From NCBI RefSeq assembly GCF_020166435.1, contig NZ_JAINZP010000005.1, positions 124,001 through 188,000 on the forward strand: a DNA stretch of 64,000 nt, written 5' to 3'. Below are positions 49,765 to 58,406 of the stretch, in pieces. The translations under genes were made by a program, and so were the position numbers. The notes under the pieces were generated by a model that was not told where the DNA came from, did not search any database, and saw nothing but the letters and a program-made list of their open reading frames with translations. The DNA comes from Pectobacterium versatile (lineage in GTDB: Bacteria > Pseudomonadota > Gammaproteobacteria > Enterobacterales > Enterobacteriaceae). Positions within the stretch are counted from its first letter, which is position 1, and every line of letters starts with the position of its first letter.

Positions 49765-50232
49765 AGTAAGAAAGCCGGTATGTTTTGTAAGGGAAAAAGC
49801 CAGTAGGAGGGATGAAAACCCATCCAACGAAACTTATCATAAATAAAATAATAACGATAATCATTACCATTCTTTCATTTCAAAATACTGAGACATACAC
49901 AACGAAGAAGCCCAAGCTGGCCTTCGTTGTATCGGCCTAACCTCATCCTCTGGTTTCAGCCTTTAACTCCTTACACGTTATATGCAGGAGGGTAGTGGGA
50001 ATTAACATTAAGCTACGTCATTTCTAATAACCATAAGTGGTATATCGATTATTTATGATCTTACGAAATTGCCAATCATCATAATTATTTTAATTAAAAT
50101 AAATAATTTTTTAGCATCAAAAAAAATGAAAACCATCATTAACAGGACTTACTTCCCTGTTATGTTAAACATAGGCGTATGGATAATAGAAATTGAGCCT
50201 AACTCTGGGTTCATAATAAAAAGGAATACACT
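49765..50232. other. Divergent region, Fur box and RhiA-like gene promoter
   Basis: A 468-bp AT-rich gap. It contains the Fur box (49850-49868) and, nearer the RhiA-like gene, an inverted repeat AACAGG-N9-CCTGTT (50141-50161). AAGGA at 50221-50225 is the downstream ribosome-binding site. Short ORFs here lack support. Confidence 0.6.
49850..49868 (-). promoter_or_regulatory. Fur box of siderophore-interacting gene
   Basis: AATAACGATAATCATTACC matches the 19-bp Fur consensus at 16 positions. Confidence 0.85.
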
Positions 50233-50835
50233 ATGTCTAATCAATACAGCGTTGAGTTTATCAACAAATCAAGTAATTCTGGTAATGTGGCAATTTTCCA
50301 AAAAGCGCCTGACCAGAAAGCGAGGAATATTTTTTCACTAGCGTGGTTCAGCAAATTCGTGAATCCGAACGTGCATGAAACGTTTCGCTGGAACATTGAT
50401 TATTCTTTCGTTTGGTCAGATACCGGAGAAGTCAAACCTGGCGTTATTTTTGAAGGTGGTGAAGAAATTCCTGCCAACCTTCAATCAGCCAATACTATTT
50501 TATTGGATTACAACGGGGGATATCTCTTTGGTCCGACATCCTTCACTGGCCAAGCAGGCTCACTCTATATTGATGAAAGTGGTAATGTCCCACTCAAGCA
50601 GGCCGCTGTTGGCATCGGGATGAGCAACGCAGGGACGTTCGTGCAAGCAGCACAGCCAAATTTGCATCTTGAGTTTATTCCACATCCTTCCTACTGGATT
50701 GTATTTGGTAACTATGAAGAAGGTGAAATTCTGGATGTTGAGCAAATCAGTGATGCCGTTGAATTAGTGTTCGAACCCAATATTTACAACGTTGTCGCTA
50801 CACTGCAACAAAACAATACCTGGATTGTTTCCTGA
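50233..50835 (+). CDS. RhiA-like protein
   Basis: A 200-residue soluble protein without signal peptide. Segments such as SNSGNVAIFQKAP, FSLAWFSKFVNPN, RWNIDYSFVWSDTGEVKPGV, VPLKQAAVGIGMSNAGTFV and EFIPHPSYWIVFG resemble, as I recall it, the rhizosphere-expressed RhiA of Rhizobium leguminosarum, an abundant protein under LuxR-type (RhiR) control with unknown activity. The identification is from memory and should be tested by alignment. It has AAGGA at good spacing and is followed after 61 bp by a 119-residue protein gene, apparently in one transcript. Confidence 0.62.
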   Translation: MSNQYSVEFINKSSNSGNVAIFQKAPDQKARNIFSLAWFSKFVNPNVHETFRWNIDYSFVWSDTGEVKPGVIFEGGEEIPANLQSANTILLDYNGGYLFGPTSFTGQAGSLYIDESGNVPLKQAAVGIGMSNAGTFVQAAQPNLHLEFIPHPSYWIVFGNYEEGEILDVEQISDAVELVFEPNIYNVVATLQQNNTWIVS

Positions 50836-50896
50836 TCCAGCAATCGGAAGGCAGGTAGACTCCTGCCTTCCTCACTTTATCTTTTGGAGAAATAAT

Positions 50897-51256
50897 ATGT
50901 CTGATATCTATATCATTGATCAAGGTGTACCAAGCGGCCCTTTCAATCAGGCTCAGGCAGAAAAGGAATTAGAAGATTATCTTGAAAAGAACCGCTACGC
51001 CAATATGAAGCAAGCAATGAATGACATTACATCTGGAAAAGGAAAAGCGACGGGCAGCTACACTTATGACGGTCATCCCGTGCTACACGCCTCTTCAGGC
51101 AATGATCAAAAAAGCGTAAGTATCTTTTTCTACCATACCGGAACAGATGATTATCTGATCGCAATGGGAGAACATACAACCTCAACGTCTTACCTATTAA
51201 GTGATTTTGGACAAAAATCCGGAGATTTCAAACTCGGTAAAACCATTAGTCTTTAA
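50897..51256 (+). CDS. Unknown 119-residue protein in RhiA-like operon
   Basis: It starts at ATG 50897 with GGAGA 6 nt upstream; the frame is open 35 codons further into the preceding gene's end. The N-terminal half is helical and charged (FNQAQAEKELEDYLEKNRY), the C-terminal half beta-rich (YTYDGHPVLHASSGNDQKSV, SIFFYHTGTDDYLIAMGEHT). No signal peptide or membrane segment. I do not recognise the family. Ends at a strong bidirectional terminator. Confidence 0.7.
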   Translation: MSDIYIIDQGVPSGPFNQAQAEKELEDYLEKNRYANMKQAMNDITSGKGKATGSYTYDGHPVLHASSGNDQKSVSIFFYHTGTDDYLIAMGEHTTSTSYLLSDFGQKSGDFKLGKTISL

Positions 51257-51264
51257 CAATAAGT

Positions 51265-51311
51265 GATAACTAAAAAGCATCCAATTTTTTGTTGGATGCT
51301 TTTTAGTTATC
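51265..51311. terminator. Bidirectional terminator
   Basis: A long perfect stem of about 20 bp (GATAACTAAAAAGCATCCAA and its complement) with a loop of T residues, between convergent genes. U-rich on both strands. Confidence 0.92.
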
Positions 51312-51329
51312 AACGATATTCATGGGATT

Positions 51330-51719
51330 TTATTTACACACTGTCTTCTTGATATTAGCCACTTGCCTTACGCCAAGGTTATATATTTTAGCAACTTCCG
51401 TCCGCGACTTCCCTCTATCTAATAAATTGATAATTTCACGATTGCGTAACTGCCTGTCAATATTTTTAGCATGAGGAACATCGATACTTAAACCACCAAA
51501 TTCCTGGCATAATCTTTCGACAGCCCTCCCATTAATATCTACGCAAAAACACTTCGGTGATTTTGGAATATATTTACACTGACCACCAAATAATTGTGAA
51601 AAGATATAAGCATCCTCCAACCCCATGATATCAATTAACTCCTGAAATTGATCGGGTAGCTTCTTTATATCGAGTCCATAGAAAAAATCATTAAGTGCTG
51701 TACTTTCTTTATAGCTCAT
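51330..51719 (-). CDS. Mor-like (Mu middle operon) transcriptional activator family protein
   Basis: A 129-residue protein with the Mor/C architecture: an N-terminal dimerisation region (MGLEDAYIFSQLFGGQCKYIPK, FGGLSIDVP) and a C-terminal helix-turn-helix (REIINLLDRGKSRTEVAKIY, then NLGVRQVANIKK). Mu Mor and C activate phage middle and late promoters; orphan members occur in chromosomes as phage relics or regulators. No Mu-like genes are nearby. AAGGAATG precedes the ATG. It could regulate the adjacent RhiA-like operon, which is inference. Confidence 0.75.
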   Translation of the reverse strand: MSYKESTALNDFFYGLDIKKLPDQFQELIDIMGLEDAYIFSQLFGGQCKYIPKSPKCFCVDINGRAVERLCQEFGGLSIDVPHAKNIDRQLRNREIINLLDRGKSRTEVAKIYNLGVRQVANIKKTVCK

Positions 51720-52183
51720 AGAATCATTCCTTGTGTTGTTCCTGTGATTTGGATGAAATCACACTTACAACAATCAAACGATGGGGAAACAATTCATGCT
51801 ATAGATTATTTTTATCTTTAAGACAAGCGGCCGCACGGCGTTCTTCATCAGTAACGAGAAAACGATAGGACATCCTATTTCTGTAAAGAACGATGAGTGA
51901 GAAAAATAATCTTTTGAGATAGAGTCTTTCATTAGCAATAAATTAAATTCCAACAAAACCATTAGATGATAATTTATTAATTAACTATCCAATTGTGTTT
52001 AAAACGATGAATGATCTATTTATTGACGAAAAATAAAGGATCAGCTCACAGGACAAGTACCATTTGAAAAAATCAACTAGGCCATGTGCTTTCCCGCATA
52101 CAAAAAGGCTGGCCAAATAGCTCACTATTCAACCAGCACATTTTCGTTTTCCAGAAAAGCAGCAAACCCGCTTCCCTATACTA
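51720..52183. other. AT-rich gap between Mor-like gene and gor
   Basis: 464 bp with no supported gene: the longest ORF (51774-51962, minus) has no ribosome-binding site or family signal. I see no terminator for gor. Confidence 0.55.
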
Positions 52184-53536
52184 TTACCGCATCGTCACAA
52201 ACTCTTCCGACGCAGTCGGGTGAATGGCAACGGTGTTGTCGAAGTCTTTCTTGGTTGCTCCCATTTTGACAGCGACCGCAAAGCCTTGCAGCATTTCGTC
52301 CATACCAAAACCGATACCGTGGATGCCGACGATTTTTTCTTCCTTGCCCACGCAGACCAGCTTCATGCGGCACGGCTGGCGGTGTTGCGTAACGGCGGTG
52401 TACATCGCGGTGAAGGCAGATTTGTACACTTTCACCTGATCGTCACCGTACTGCTCACGCGCCTGCGGCTCGGTCAGCCCGACCGTGCCAATCGGCGGGT
52501 GGCTGAAGACGACGGTCGGGATATTGCTGTAATCCAGATACTCGTCCGGCTTGTTGTTAAACAGGCGTTCGGACAAACGACGCCCTGCGGCGACAGCAAC
52601 CGGCGTTAGCTCAACAGCGCCAGTGTTATCGCCCACCGCGTAAATGCCAGAAACGTTAGTGTTCTGGAATTTATCGACATTGATGTAGCCCTTGTCGTTC
52701 AGTTCCACACCGGTGACGCTCAGGTTCAGGTTATCCGTCGCCGGTTCACGGCCAATCGCCCAAATCAGGCAATCGACGGTTTGTGATTGACCGTTTTCCA
52801 GCTCCAGCGTCAGGCTGCCATCAGCATTCTTCACAATCGCTGTCGGGATCGACTCGGTATGCAGCGTCGGCCCTTCGGTGTTCATCACTTCCACCAGCGT
52901 ATCGACAATCAGCGGATCAAAGCTGCGCAGCGGTGCATGTTTACGTACAAACAGGTGGGTTTCAGAGCCCAACCCATTCAGCACCCCAGCAATCTCCACC
53001 GCGATATAACCAGCACCGACAATCGCGGTACGCTTCGGCAGCGCATCCAGTTCAAAGAAACCGTCGGAATCAATGCCGTATTCCGCACCAGGAATATCAG
53101 GGTGAACCGGACGACCGCCCGTCGCAATCAGGATATGATCAGCCGTAATTTTCTCGCCGTTCACTTCCACCGTGTGCGCATCGACAAAGCGGGCAAAACC
53201 GTGGATAACGTCGACCTTATTCTTACCCAGCACGTTGTCGTACGACTGGTGAATGCGATCGATGTAGGCGCTACGGTTCTTAACCAGCGTGCCCCAGTTA
53301 AACTGGTTTACCGTGGTATCGAACCCGTAATCAGGCCCGTACTGATGGATCGCTTCGGCAATCTGCGCCGCATGCCACATCACTTTCTTCGGCACACAGC
53401 CGACGTTGACGCAGGTGCCACCCAGATATTTTGCTTCGATCAACGCACATTTTTGTCCATACATCGCCGCGCGGTTGATAGACGCGATACCGCCGCTGCC
53501 GCCGCCAATAGCAAGGTAGTCATAGTGTTTGGTCAT
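52184..53536 (-). CDS. gor: Glutathione reductase
   Basis: A 450-residue FAD enzyme, exactly the E. coli length and near-identical at the start ([20 protein letters not shown]). The redox disulfide is in [13 protein letters not shown] (about C42/C47), the NADPH loop [12 protein letters not shown], the FAD segment YAVGDNTG and the C-terminal [12 protein letters not shown]. It keeps glutathione reduced in the cytosol. The start is ATG 53536; the frame opens 4 codons earlier. Confidence 0.97.
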   Translation of the reverse strand: MTKHYDYLAIGGGSGGIASINRAAMYGQKCALIEAKYLGGTCVNVGCVPKKVMWHAAQIAEAIHQYGPDYGFDTTVNQFNWGTLVKNRSAYIDRIHQSYDNVLGKNKVDVIHGFARFVDAHTVEVNGEKITADHILIATGGRPVHPDIPGAEYGIDSDGFFELDALPKRTAIVGAGYIAVEIAGVLNGLGSETHLFVRKHAPLRSFDPLIVDTLVEVMNTEGPTLHTESIPTAIVKNADGSLTLELENGQSQTVDCLIWAIGREPATDNLNLSVTGVELNDKGYINVDKFQNTNVSGIYAVGDNTGAVELTPVAVAAGRRLSERLFNNKPDEYLDYSNIPTVVFSHPPIGTVGLTEPQAREQYGDDQVKVYKSAFTAMYTAVTQHRQPCRMKLVCVGKEEKIVGIHGIGFGMDEMLQGFAVAVKMGATKKDFDNTVAIHPTASEEFVTMR

Positions 53537-53664
53537 CAGTGTATCCATGCTTAAGTGAATAAAATTTGCCTAGAGTGTAACGCCAGAGCCATACGCCGAA
53601 TAAAGGTTATGCCTATGGTTGCGATAGGAAAAACCGACCGCGTCGCCCACCGCAATCGCGTGTA

Positions 53665-54507
53665 TTACTCTGGTACGATTTGCTCCACCAGCGTATGTCC
53701 GGTGCCTTCCGGTACCAGCACGCTATGCAACCACGGCAGCACACTCTTCATCTGAGATGCCAGCTTCCACGGCGGGTTAATCACAATCATGCCAGACGCC
53801 GTCATGCCATAGCGATCGCTGTCTGGCCGCACTGCCAGCTCAATTTGCAGAATGTTGCGAATGCCCGTGGCTTCCAGCTCTTTCAGCATGCGTTTGATGT
53901 GCTGACGCAGCACCACCGGATACCACAGCGCAAATACGCCTGTGCCAAAGCGTTTATGCCCTTCCTGAATGCCTTTCACCACGGCCTGATAGTCCGTTTT
54001 CAGCTCATAAGGTGGATCGATCAGCACAAATCCCCGACGGGAAAGCGGCGGCAGCTGTGATTTCAACTGCTGGTAGCCATCGTCACGCAGCACTTTGGTG
54101 CGCGAATCTTTCTGGAATTCATTGCGCAGCAGCGGGAAATCGCTAGGGTGAAGTTCGGTCAGGTGGAGCTTGTCCTGTTCACGCAGCAGCTGGCGGGCAA
54201 TCAGCGGGGAGCCGGGGTAATAGCGCAGCCGCCCATTGTGGTTATAGGTGTGCACGGCCTGCATGTAAGGTTCGAGTTCAGCCGGAATGTCGTCACGCTG
54301 CCAGATTTTCGCGATGCCATCCAGATACTCCCCCGTGCGCTCGGCGTGTTCGCCGCTGAGCTGATAGCGGCCAGCACCCGCATGGGTATCGAGATACAGG
54401 AAAGGTTTTTCTTTCTCTTTCAGGGCAGTGATGATCAGGCTCTGAACGGTGTGTTTCAGCACGTCGGCGTGATTGCCGGCATGGAAACTGTGGCGGTAAC
54501 TTAGCAT
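53665..54507 (-). CDS. rlmJ: 23S rRNA (adenine2030-N6)-methyltransferase RlmJ
   Basis: A 280-residue SAM methyltransferase, the E. coli length. It starts MLSYRHSFHAGNHADVLKH; the catalytic DPPY motif is in VLIDPPYELKTDY. It methylates A2030 of 23S rRNA. It lies upstream of gor in the same orientation, as in E. coli, where divergent prlC normally sits on the other side; here an integrated element starts instead. Confidence 0.96.
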   Translation of the reverse strand: MLSYRHSFHAGNHADVLKHTVQSLIITALKEKEKPFLYLDTHAGAGRYQLSGEHAERTGEYLDGIAKIWQRDDIPAELEPYMQAVHTYNHNGRLRYYPGSPLIARQLLREQDKLHLTELHPSDFPLLRNEFQKDSRTKVLRDDGYQQLKSQLPPLSRRGFVLIDPPYELKTDYQAVVKGIQEGHKRFGTGVFALWYPVVLRQHIKRMLKELEATGIRNILQIELAVRPDSDRYGMTASGMIVINPPWKLASQMKSVLPWLHSVLVPEGTGHTLVEQIVPE

Positions 54508-54935
54508 ATTTCATATACCATATTGATTTATAATAATTTTAACCTGTGATGATTTCATGAAAATGCATTTATTACCCCACAGATTACCCCACAGCTCTTT
54601 GCACGGTCACGAAAGCATGGGAACGAATACGGAGAGTATACGGCAGAAACGCTGCGAACAAAAAAGGCCGCATGAGCGACGTTAATGTTTAAAATGTCAC
54701 CATTAGGTTACTGCTGATCTTTTGCGTAAATGCAACATGAACTGATGATAATAATCTAACCAGATGAGAAAAATATTAATTTTATGTATGAGCGCTTTTC
54801 CCTATCCCTTAACCTTCGATACGAACTCTCACGACTAAGATTGAACATAATTAGGCTATTGATCTAAATAAAATTTAGTTAATCATCAATAGCCTTTTTA
54901 TAGCTTCAAAGACCTGATTATATATTCATGGAGTA
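54508..54935. other. Left junction of the satellite, no gene
   Basis: 428 bp between rlmJ and the cargo gene. It should contain the rlmJ promoter and the left attachment site. A direct 12-bp tandem repeat occurs at 54571-54594. An AT-rich hairpin (about 54857-54903; AGGCTATTGAT / ATCAATAGCCT with TTTTTAT) may be the element's transcription terminator. Confidence 0.55.
54571..54594 (+). repeat. 12-bp tandem direct repeat near element end
   Basis: ATTACCCCACAG is repeated twice without a gap, 64 bp upstream of rlmJ. It may be part of an attachment site or integrase arm-binding site; only the right end of the element can confirm this. Confidence 0.5.
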
Positions 54936-55691
54936 TCAAAAAGGAACTTTCTTAAAAAAAACATCTTCAGAAGTCAGATAACAACCAGGATTAAACGGTT
55001 TAATAGATGTTTCTTCTCTTGAAAGAGTATTCATCAACCCCGCTATAAACATACAGAACTCTGAGTAAGCAGGTAATGAACCATCAGATTCGTAGCCATA
55101 CCAACCATTTTGATAAAACCAATAACCTTTACCTAAAACACATAAAGCCATACAAGCCGGGGTACTAGAATTATCATATTTAATATATCGTTTTATCTCA
55201 CTTCCTGTTATATCGCTATTGAACGCAAATAGTACAGTTGTAGGTCTATCACCAAAAACCATTTCTCCATTATTTTTTTTGCTTGGAAAAGAATTTAATG
55301 CTGCTACGGATTTAAATTTTTCGATAGAATCTTTAATTTCAGTAGCAGTGAGTTTTGATTTAATTTCAAAAGCATACTTTACACATTCAATAGGATACAA
55401 ACCCAACTCACTATTTATTAAAATTGGGGGGGCTACTTTTTTATGATAAAGTAAAATATCAATTTGACTCGATGTTTTTTGGAATGAATCAATTATCTTC
55501 CCATTACCTGCTTTGTAGCTTTGCGTAAGGAATGGCATCAAACATTTTTGCAATGCAATCTCTTTAATTGATCCAGCAATACCATTATTTTCTATATCAG
55601 CAGAAAGAATATCTGCTGATTCTTTAGCTGACTGTATTTTTTGCCGAATATACGCTGAATACTTTGTGTTTAAAACATTCATATTATCCAT
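54936..55691 (-). CDS. DUF6602-like protein with PD-(D/E)XK-type motif, cargo gene
   Basis: A 251-residue protein of low GC, unlike the packaging genes beside it. It has an N-terminal helical part (YIRQKIQSAKESADIL), then KAGNGKIIDSFQKTSSQIDI and YPIECVKYAFEIKSKL. The aspartate at 78 followed by E109-x-K111 after a beta-strand fits a PD-(D/E)XK nuclease core, as in DUF6602 proteins; the assignment is from pattern only. It starts 15 nt after terL (GGAAAAAGG upstream of ATG 55691) and is the gene closest to the chromosome, the typical place for satellite cargo such as anti-phage defence. Confidence 0.6.
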   Translation of the reverse strand: MDNMNVLNTKYSAYIRQKIQSAKESADILSADIENNGIAGSIKEIALQKCLMPFLTQSYKAGNGKIIDSFQKTSSQIDILLYHKKVAPPILINSELGLYPIECVKYAFEIKSKLTATEIKDSIEKFKSVAALNSFPSKKNNGEMVFGDRPTTVLFAFNSDITGSEIKRYIKYDNSSTPACMALCVLGKGYWFYQNGWYGYESDGSLPAYSEFCMFIAGLMNTLSREETSIKPFNPGCYLTSEDVFFKKVPF

Positions 55692-55706
55692 TGTTTACCT
55701 TTTTCC

Positions 55707-57368
55707 TTAAAGACCATCAAACTCTTTTAGCCTTTTTTTATACTCTTTGCCTAAGTCAAACGCAAAATCTTCATGCTCTGCCTGCCACGTACCAAACGAC
55801 ATCAGGAACGCGACGGCGGGGTCTATCTTGTTGGCGGATTTCTTTTTGTTCGGCTTAATGTTTGCGTTGGCGTCGGTCTCCATCACCACATTGCTCATCG
55901 CCCAGGCCAGCACCGGATCGCCGTTGTGCCGGATAACACGACGGTTAACGAATACCTCTGCTGATTTCGCTACCGGACTGAATTTAAGGTAGGTTTGCGG
56001 GAACGGCTCGACGTCCAGCCCTGCGCCCTGTAGCTGGGTGCGTAAGTGGGTGGCGTTCCAGGTATCAAAACCCACCAGCGTGATCCCGAATCGCTCCGCA
56101 TCCCGTAGAATGTCATCACGGATACGGTCATAGTCGATGCAATCCCCCGGCGTGGTGCGTATCCAGCCCGCCTTGGCCCACTGGCGATAGACAGCCCGGT
56201 TTTTATTGGCGACGTTATGCAACTGCGCTTCTGGCAGGTAATGGCGGGTTAAAAGAAGGAGTTCCCGGCCAACGGGGAAGGTGTAGCACACGCTGGCGAT
56301 ATCCCCGGTAGATGACAGGTCAAGCCCGGCGTAACACTCCTGACCGTCCAGATCGTCTTCGGTGTAATCGGATTTGCAGTGCTCCCAGGCACCCGCGCCC
56401 ATCCAAGGCGTTGCCCCCTGACACCAGACGTTAAACCGCTTGGTGAGCATTTCCACCCACTGCGATGGAATGCCCCGCGCTTTCTGGATGGTATCGGTCA
56501 GCGCTGCCGCATCCACGGACACGTTAAGATTGGGATTGGCTTTTATCCATAGTGCCGGATCGTCTATCTCGTTTTCGTCGTCCAACTCGTAAATCAGCGC
56601 AAACAGCGAATCATTCACCTCGTCACCGTCCAGAATCTGGCAACAATAATCATAATGTTGCTTACAGGCCGACACGACATTGCTCCCTGATGTGGTGATA
56701 GCAAACAACAAGGCTTCCGGTCTGGCACCCATCCCCAGCTCAAGTGCCGAATACACCGCATTATCAGGGTGCAGGTGGTACTCATCGACCACGGCAAGGC
56801 TGGGGTTTGTCCCTTCAATGGTGGACGCCTTCGCCGCCAGCGGCTTTAACAGGCTGTTGGATTTGGGGTAAATCATCTTGTGCTGCTGCACGGTAAGGCG
56901 CTTTTTCAGCGGTTTGGACAGAAGGCACATCTGACGGGCATCATCAAACACGATACGCGCCTGATCGCGGCTGACAGCGGCGGTGTAGATATCCTGCTGG
57001 CCGTGCTCCATCACCAGAAACCAGTTAGCCAGCATTGCCGCTACCGTTGATTTAGCGTTCTTACGCGGCACCTGAATATAAGCGCTGCGATACTTGCGCC
57101 GCCCGGTGGACGCAACACGAAACCCCAGAATGTTGGCAAAAGCGAACTGTTGCCACGGCTCCAGCACAATAGGCTGACCGCGCAACGGTCCTTTGACATG
57201 AGGACAGAGGCGAGAAAAAGCGATAAAACGCGCTACAGCGTCCACATCGAACGTATACAGCGGGTTATTCAGGTCGGAAAAGTACCGTTCTACGGCCTGT
57301 TTTACCCGCTTACACGCCGGAATTTCACCGTTTTTTACCGCTTCAGCGTAATCATTATAGGCGGTCAA
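55707..57368 (-). CDS. terL: Phage terminase large subunit (Terminase_1/HK97 type)
   Basis: A 553-residue packaging motor. The ATPase domain has a Walker A variant in QVPRKNAKSTVAAML and Walker B LAVVDEYHLHPDNAVY; the C-terminal nuclease part includes CYAGLDLSSTGDIASV and VGFDTWNATHL with its acidic residues. It pumps DNA into proheads and cuts it. The likely start is TTG 57368, which sits behind GAGGAAGACGAGC; the ATG at 57422 is inside terS. Overlaps terS by 14 nt. Confidence 0.92.
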   Translation of the reverse strand: MTAYNDYAEAVKNGEIPACKRVKQAVERYFSDLNNPLYTFDVDAVARFIAFSRLCPHVKGPLRGQPIVLEPWQQFAFANILGFRVASTGRRKYRSAYIQVPRKNAKSTVAAMLANWFLVMEHGQQDIYTAAVSRDQARIVFDDARQMCLLSKPLKKRLTVQQHKMIYPKSNSLLKPLAAKASTIEGTNPSLAVVDEYHLHPDNAVYSALELGMGARPEALLFAITTSGSNVVSACKQHYDYCCQILDGDEVNDSLFALIYELDDENEIDDPALWIKANPNLNVSVDAAALTDTIQKARGIPSQWVEMLTKRFNVWCQGATPWMGAGAWEHCKSDYTEDDLDGQECYAGLDLSSTGDIASVCYTFPVGRELLLLTRHYLPEAQLHNVANKNRAVYRQWAKAGWIRTTPGDCIDYDRIRDDILRDAERFGITLVGFDTWNATHLRTQLQGAGLDVEPFPQTYLKFSPVAKSAEVFVNRRVIRHNGDPVLAWAMSNVVMETDANANIKPNKKKSANKIDPAVAFLMSFGTWQAEHEDFAFDLGKEYKKRLKEFDGL

Positions 57369-57708
57369 GCTCGTCTTCCTCTTCCGTTTCCACCGGATTA
57401 CGGCGACGTGATACCGGGTCAAAGCCCAACAAAGAGGACATCTTGATCATGACCTTTTCCGCATCAGCCTTCGCGCTCAACGCTGGGTTACGGCTTTCTC
57501 CGCCCTGACTGTTAACAATGCTGAACCCGCGCCGGGCAAGGTCTTCCACGGCTTTGCGGTACATTGAGTAGTTAACGCAATAAAGTTCCAGATGATTCCA
57601 GTCGGCGGGAGTCAGATCGCCACGCTCTGCCAGTTGCTTGGCTTTCGCTTTCCATTGTTGCCCGGCGATCTCGTCAAGGTACGCAGGCGCTTTCGGGGGT
57701 CTTGCCAT
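57355..57708 (-). CDS. terS: Phage terminase small subunit (P27 family)
   Basis: A 117-residue DNA-recognition subunit. ARPPKAPAYLDEIAGQQWKA, LTPADWNHLELYCVNYSMYR and the C-terminal LLGFDPVSRRR are typical of P27-type small terminases. It selects the cos site for packaging, usually with the HNH protein in this phage class. Coupled to terL by overlap. Confidence 0.87.
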   Translation of the reverse strand: MARPPKAPAYLDEIAGQQWKAKAKQLAERGDLTPADWNHLELYCVNYSMYRKAVEDLARRGFSIVNSQGGESRNPALSAKADAEKVMIKMSSLLGFDPVSRRRNPVETEEEDELDRL

Positions 57709-57823
57709 AAATAATTATTTTCCCTTCGGTTTTATTTTCAAAAAAATTGCTGTGCGTAAAAATTTGAGGGGGCGGCTGGTGCCAGCGGGTGAGGGTTTTG
57801 TCCTGAAAACGCCCCCCACCCCG
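57709..57823. other. Non-coding gap in the packaging module, candidate cos
   Basis: The largest gap between the packaging genes (115 bp), upstream of terS. It has an AT-rich half, a palindrome GCTGGTGCCAGC (57775-57786) and C/G runs (GAGGGGGCGG, CGCCCCCCACCCC). HK97-type cos sites lie close to terS and the HNH gene, so this is the natural candidate; no overhang sequence can be assigned. Confidence 0.4.
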
Positions 57824-57976
57824 TCAACGGTTGCGAAACGCCTCCCGAATCTCCCGATCACGTTCGGTGGTGCGTCGTGGCGTATGCTGGCCTGTTGCCT
57901 TGTCTTTGCACTCCCTGAACTGGTCACGGCTGCGCTTCAGCCCTGCCATCATCTGGTTGATTTCCTGCTCAGTCAT
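57824..57976 (-). CDS. Small 50-residue ORF between HNH and terS
   Basis: The ATG at 57976 overlaps the HNH stop (ATGACTGA), and the product is charged and helical (MTEQEINQMMAGLKRSRDQF, C-terminal TTERDREIREAFRNR). The overlapping start suggests translational coupling and a genuine gene. Function unknown. Confidence 0.55.
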   Translation of the reverse strand: MTEQEINQMMAGLKRSRDQFRECKDKATGQHTPRRTTERDREIREAFRNR

Positions 57977-58406
57977 GGCCGTACATCCATTCATTACGTT
58001 TAGTCGCTGCTTCCTCTTGCTCACGGAATGCACCCGCTTTACGTTGCCTCTTCGTTTCCGGGTCGGTGATATTGGTCTTGCGGGAATGGCAAGAGTGGCA
58101 TAACGGCTGGTGATTGCTGGCAGGCCAGAACAACACATCACTACCGCCTTCAATCGGGATGATGTGATCAACAACGGTTGCTGGTGTATACCGTCCCACC
58201 TTCAGGCAATGCGCACACAGTGGGTTAGCTTTCAGGAACACCAGACGGTACTTATCCCACGCTGAGGTATAGCCACGCTCACGGCGGCTACCGCGCTTAG
58301 CGTTCTGCTGTCGTGAGGCGTCCCGCTTGTGTTGGTCACATTTGCCAGACTTCACACGCTGGTTACAGCCTGGCTCGGTGCAACGGCGTAAAGGTTGATA
58401 GGGCAT
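57969..58406 (-). CDS. HNH endonuclease
   Basis: A 145-residue protein. The N-terminus has a CxxxxC...CxxH zinc motif (RRCTEPGCNQRV, GKCDQH); the HNH core is CAHCLKVGRYTPATVVDHII with NHQPLCHSCHSRKT. In HK97-like cos phages an HNH protein next to the terminase is needed for cos cleavage. Its ATG overlaps the stop of the connector gene by 1 nt. Confidence 0.9.
   Translation of the reverse strand: MPYQPLRRCTEPGCNQRVKSGKCDQHKRDASRQQNAKRGSRRERGYTSAWDKYRLVFLKANPLCAHCLKVGRYTPATVVDHIIPIEGGSDVLFWPASNHQPLCHSCHSRKTNITDPETKRQRKAGAFREQEEAATKRNEWMYGHD

Noticed and set aside
50141..50161. lux box upstream of the RhiA-like gene
   Set aside because: The arms read AACAGG...CCTGTT, the reverse of the CTGT...ACAG order of lux boxes.
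50069..50341. 90-codon ORF overlapping the RhiA-like start
   Set aside because: Overlaps the better-supported gene, starts in AT-rich sequence with no Shine-Dalgarno.
51774..51962. 62-codon minus-strand ORF in the gap before gor
   Set aside because: No ribosome-binding site and no protein features; likely chance.
54541..54665. Minus-strand open frame through the tandem repeat as an integrase fragment
   Set aside because: Short open frame without the R-H-R-Y motifs of tyrosine recombinases; treated as non-coding junction sequence.
54508..54935. tRNA gene as integration target
   Set aside because: No cloverleaf or tRNA 3' end could be recognised in the junction.
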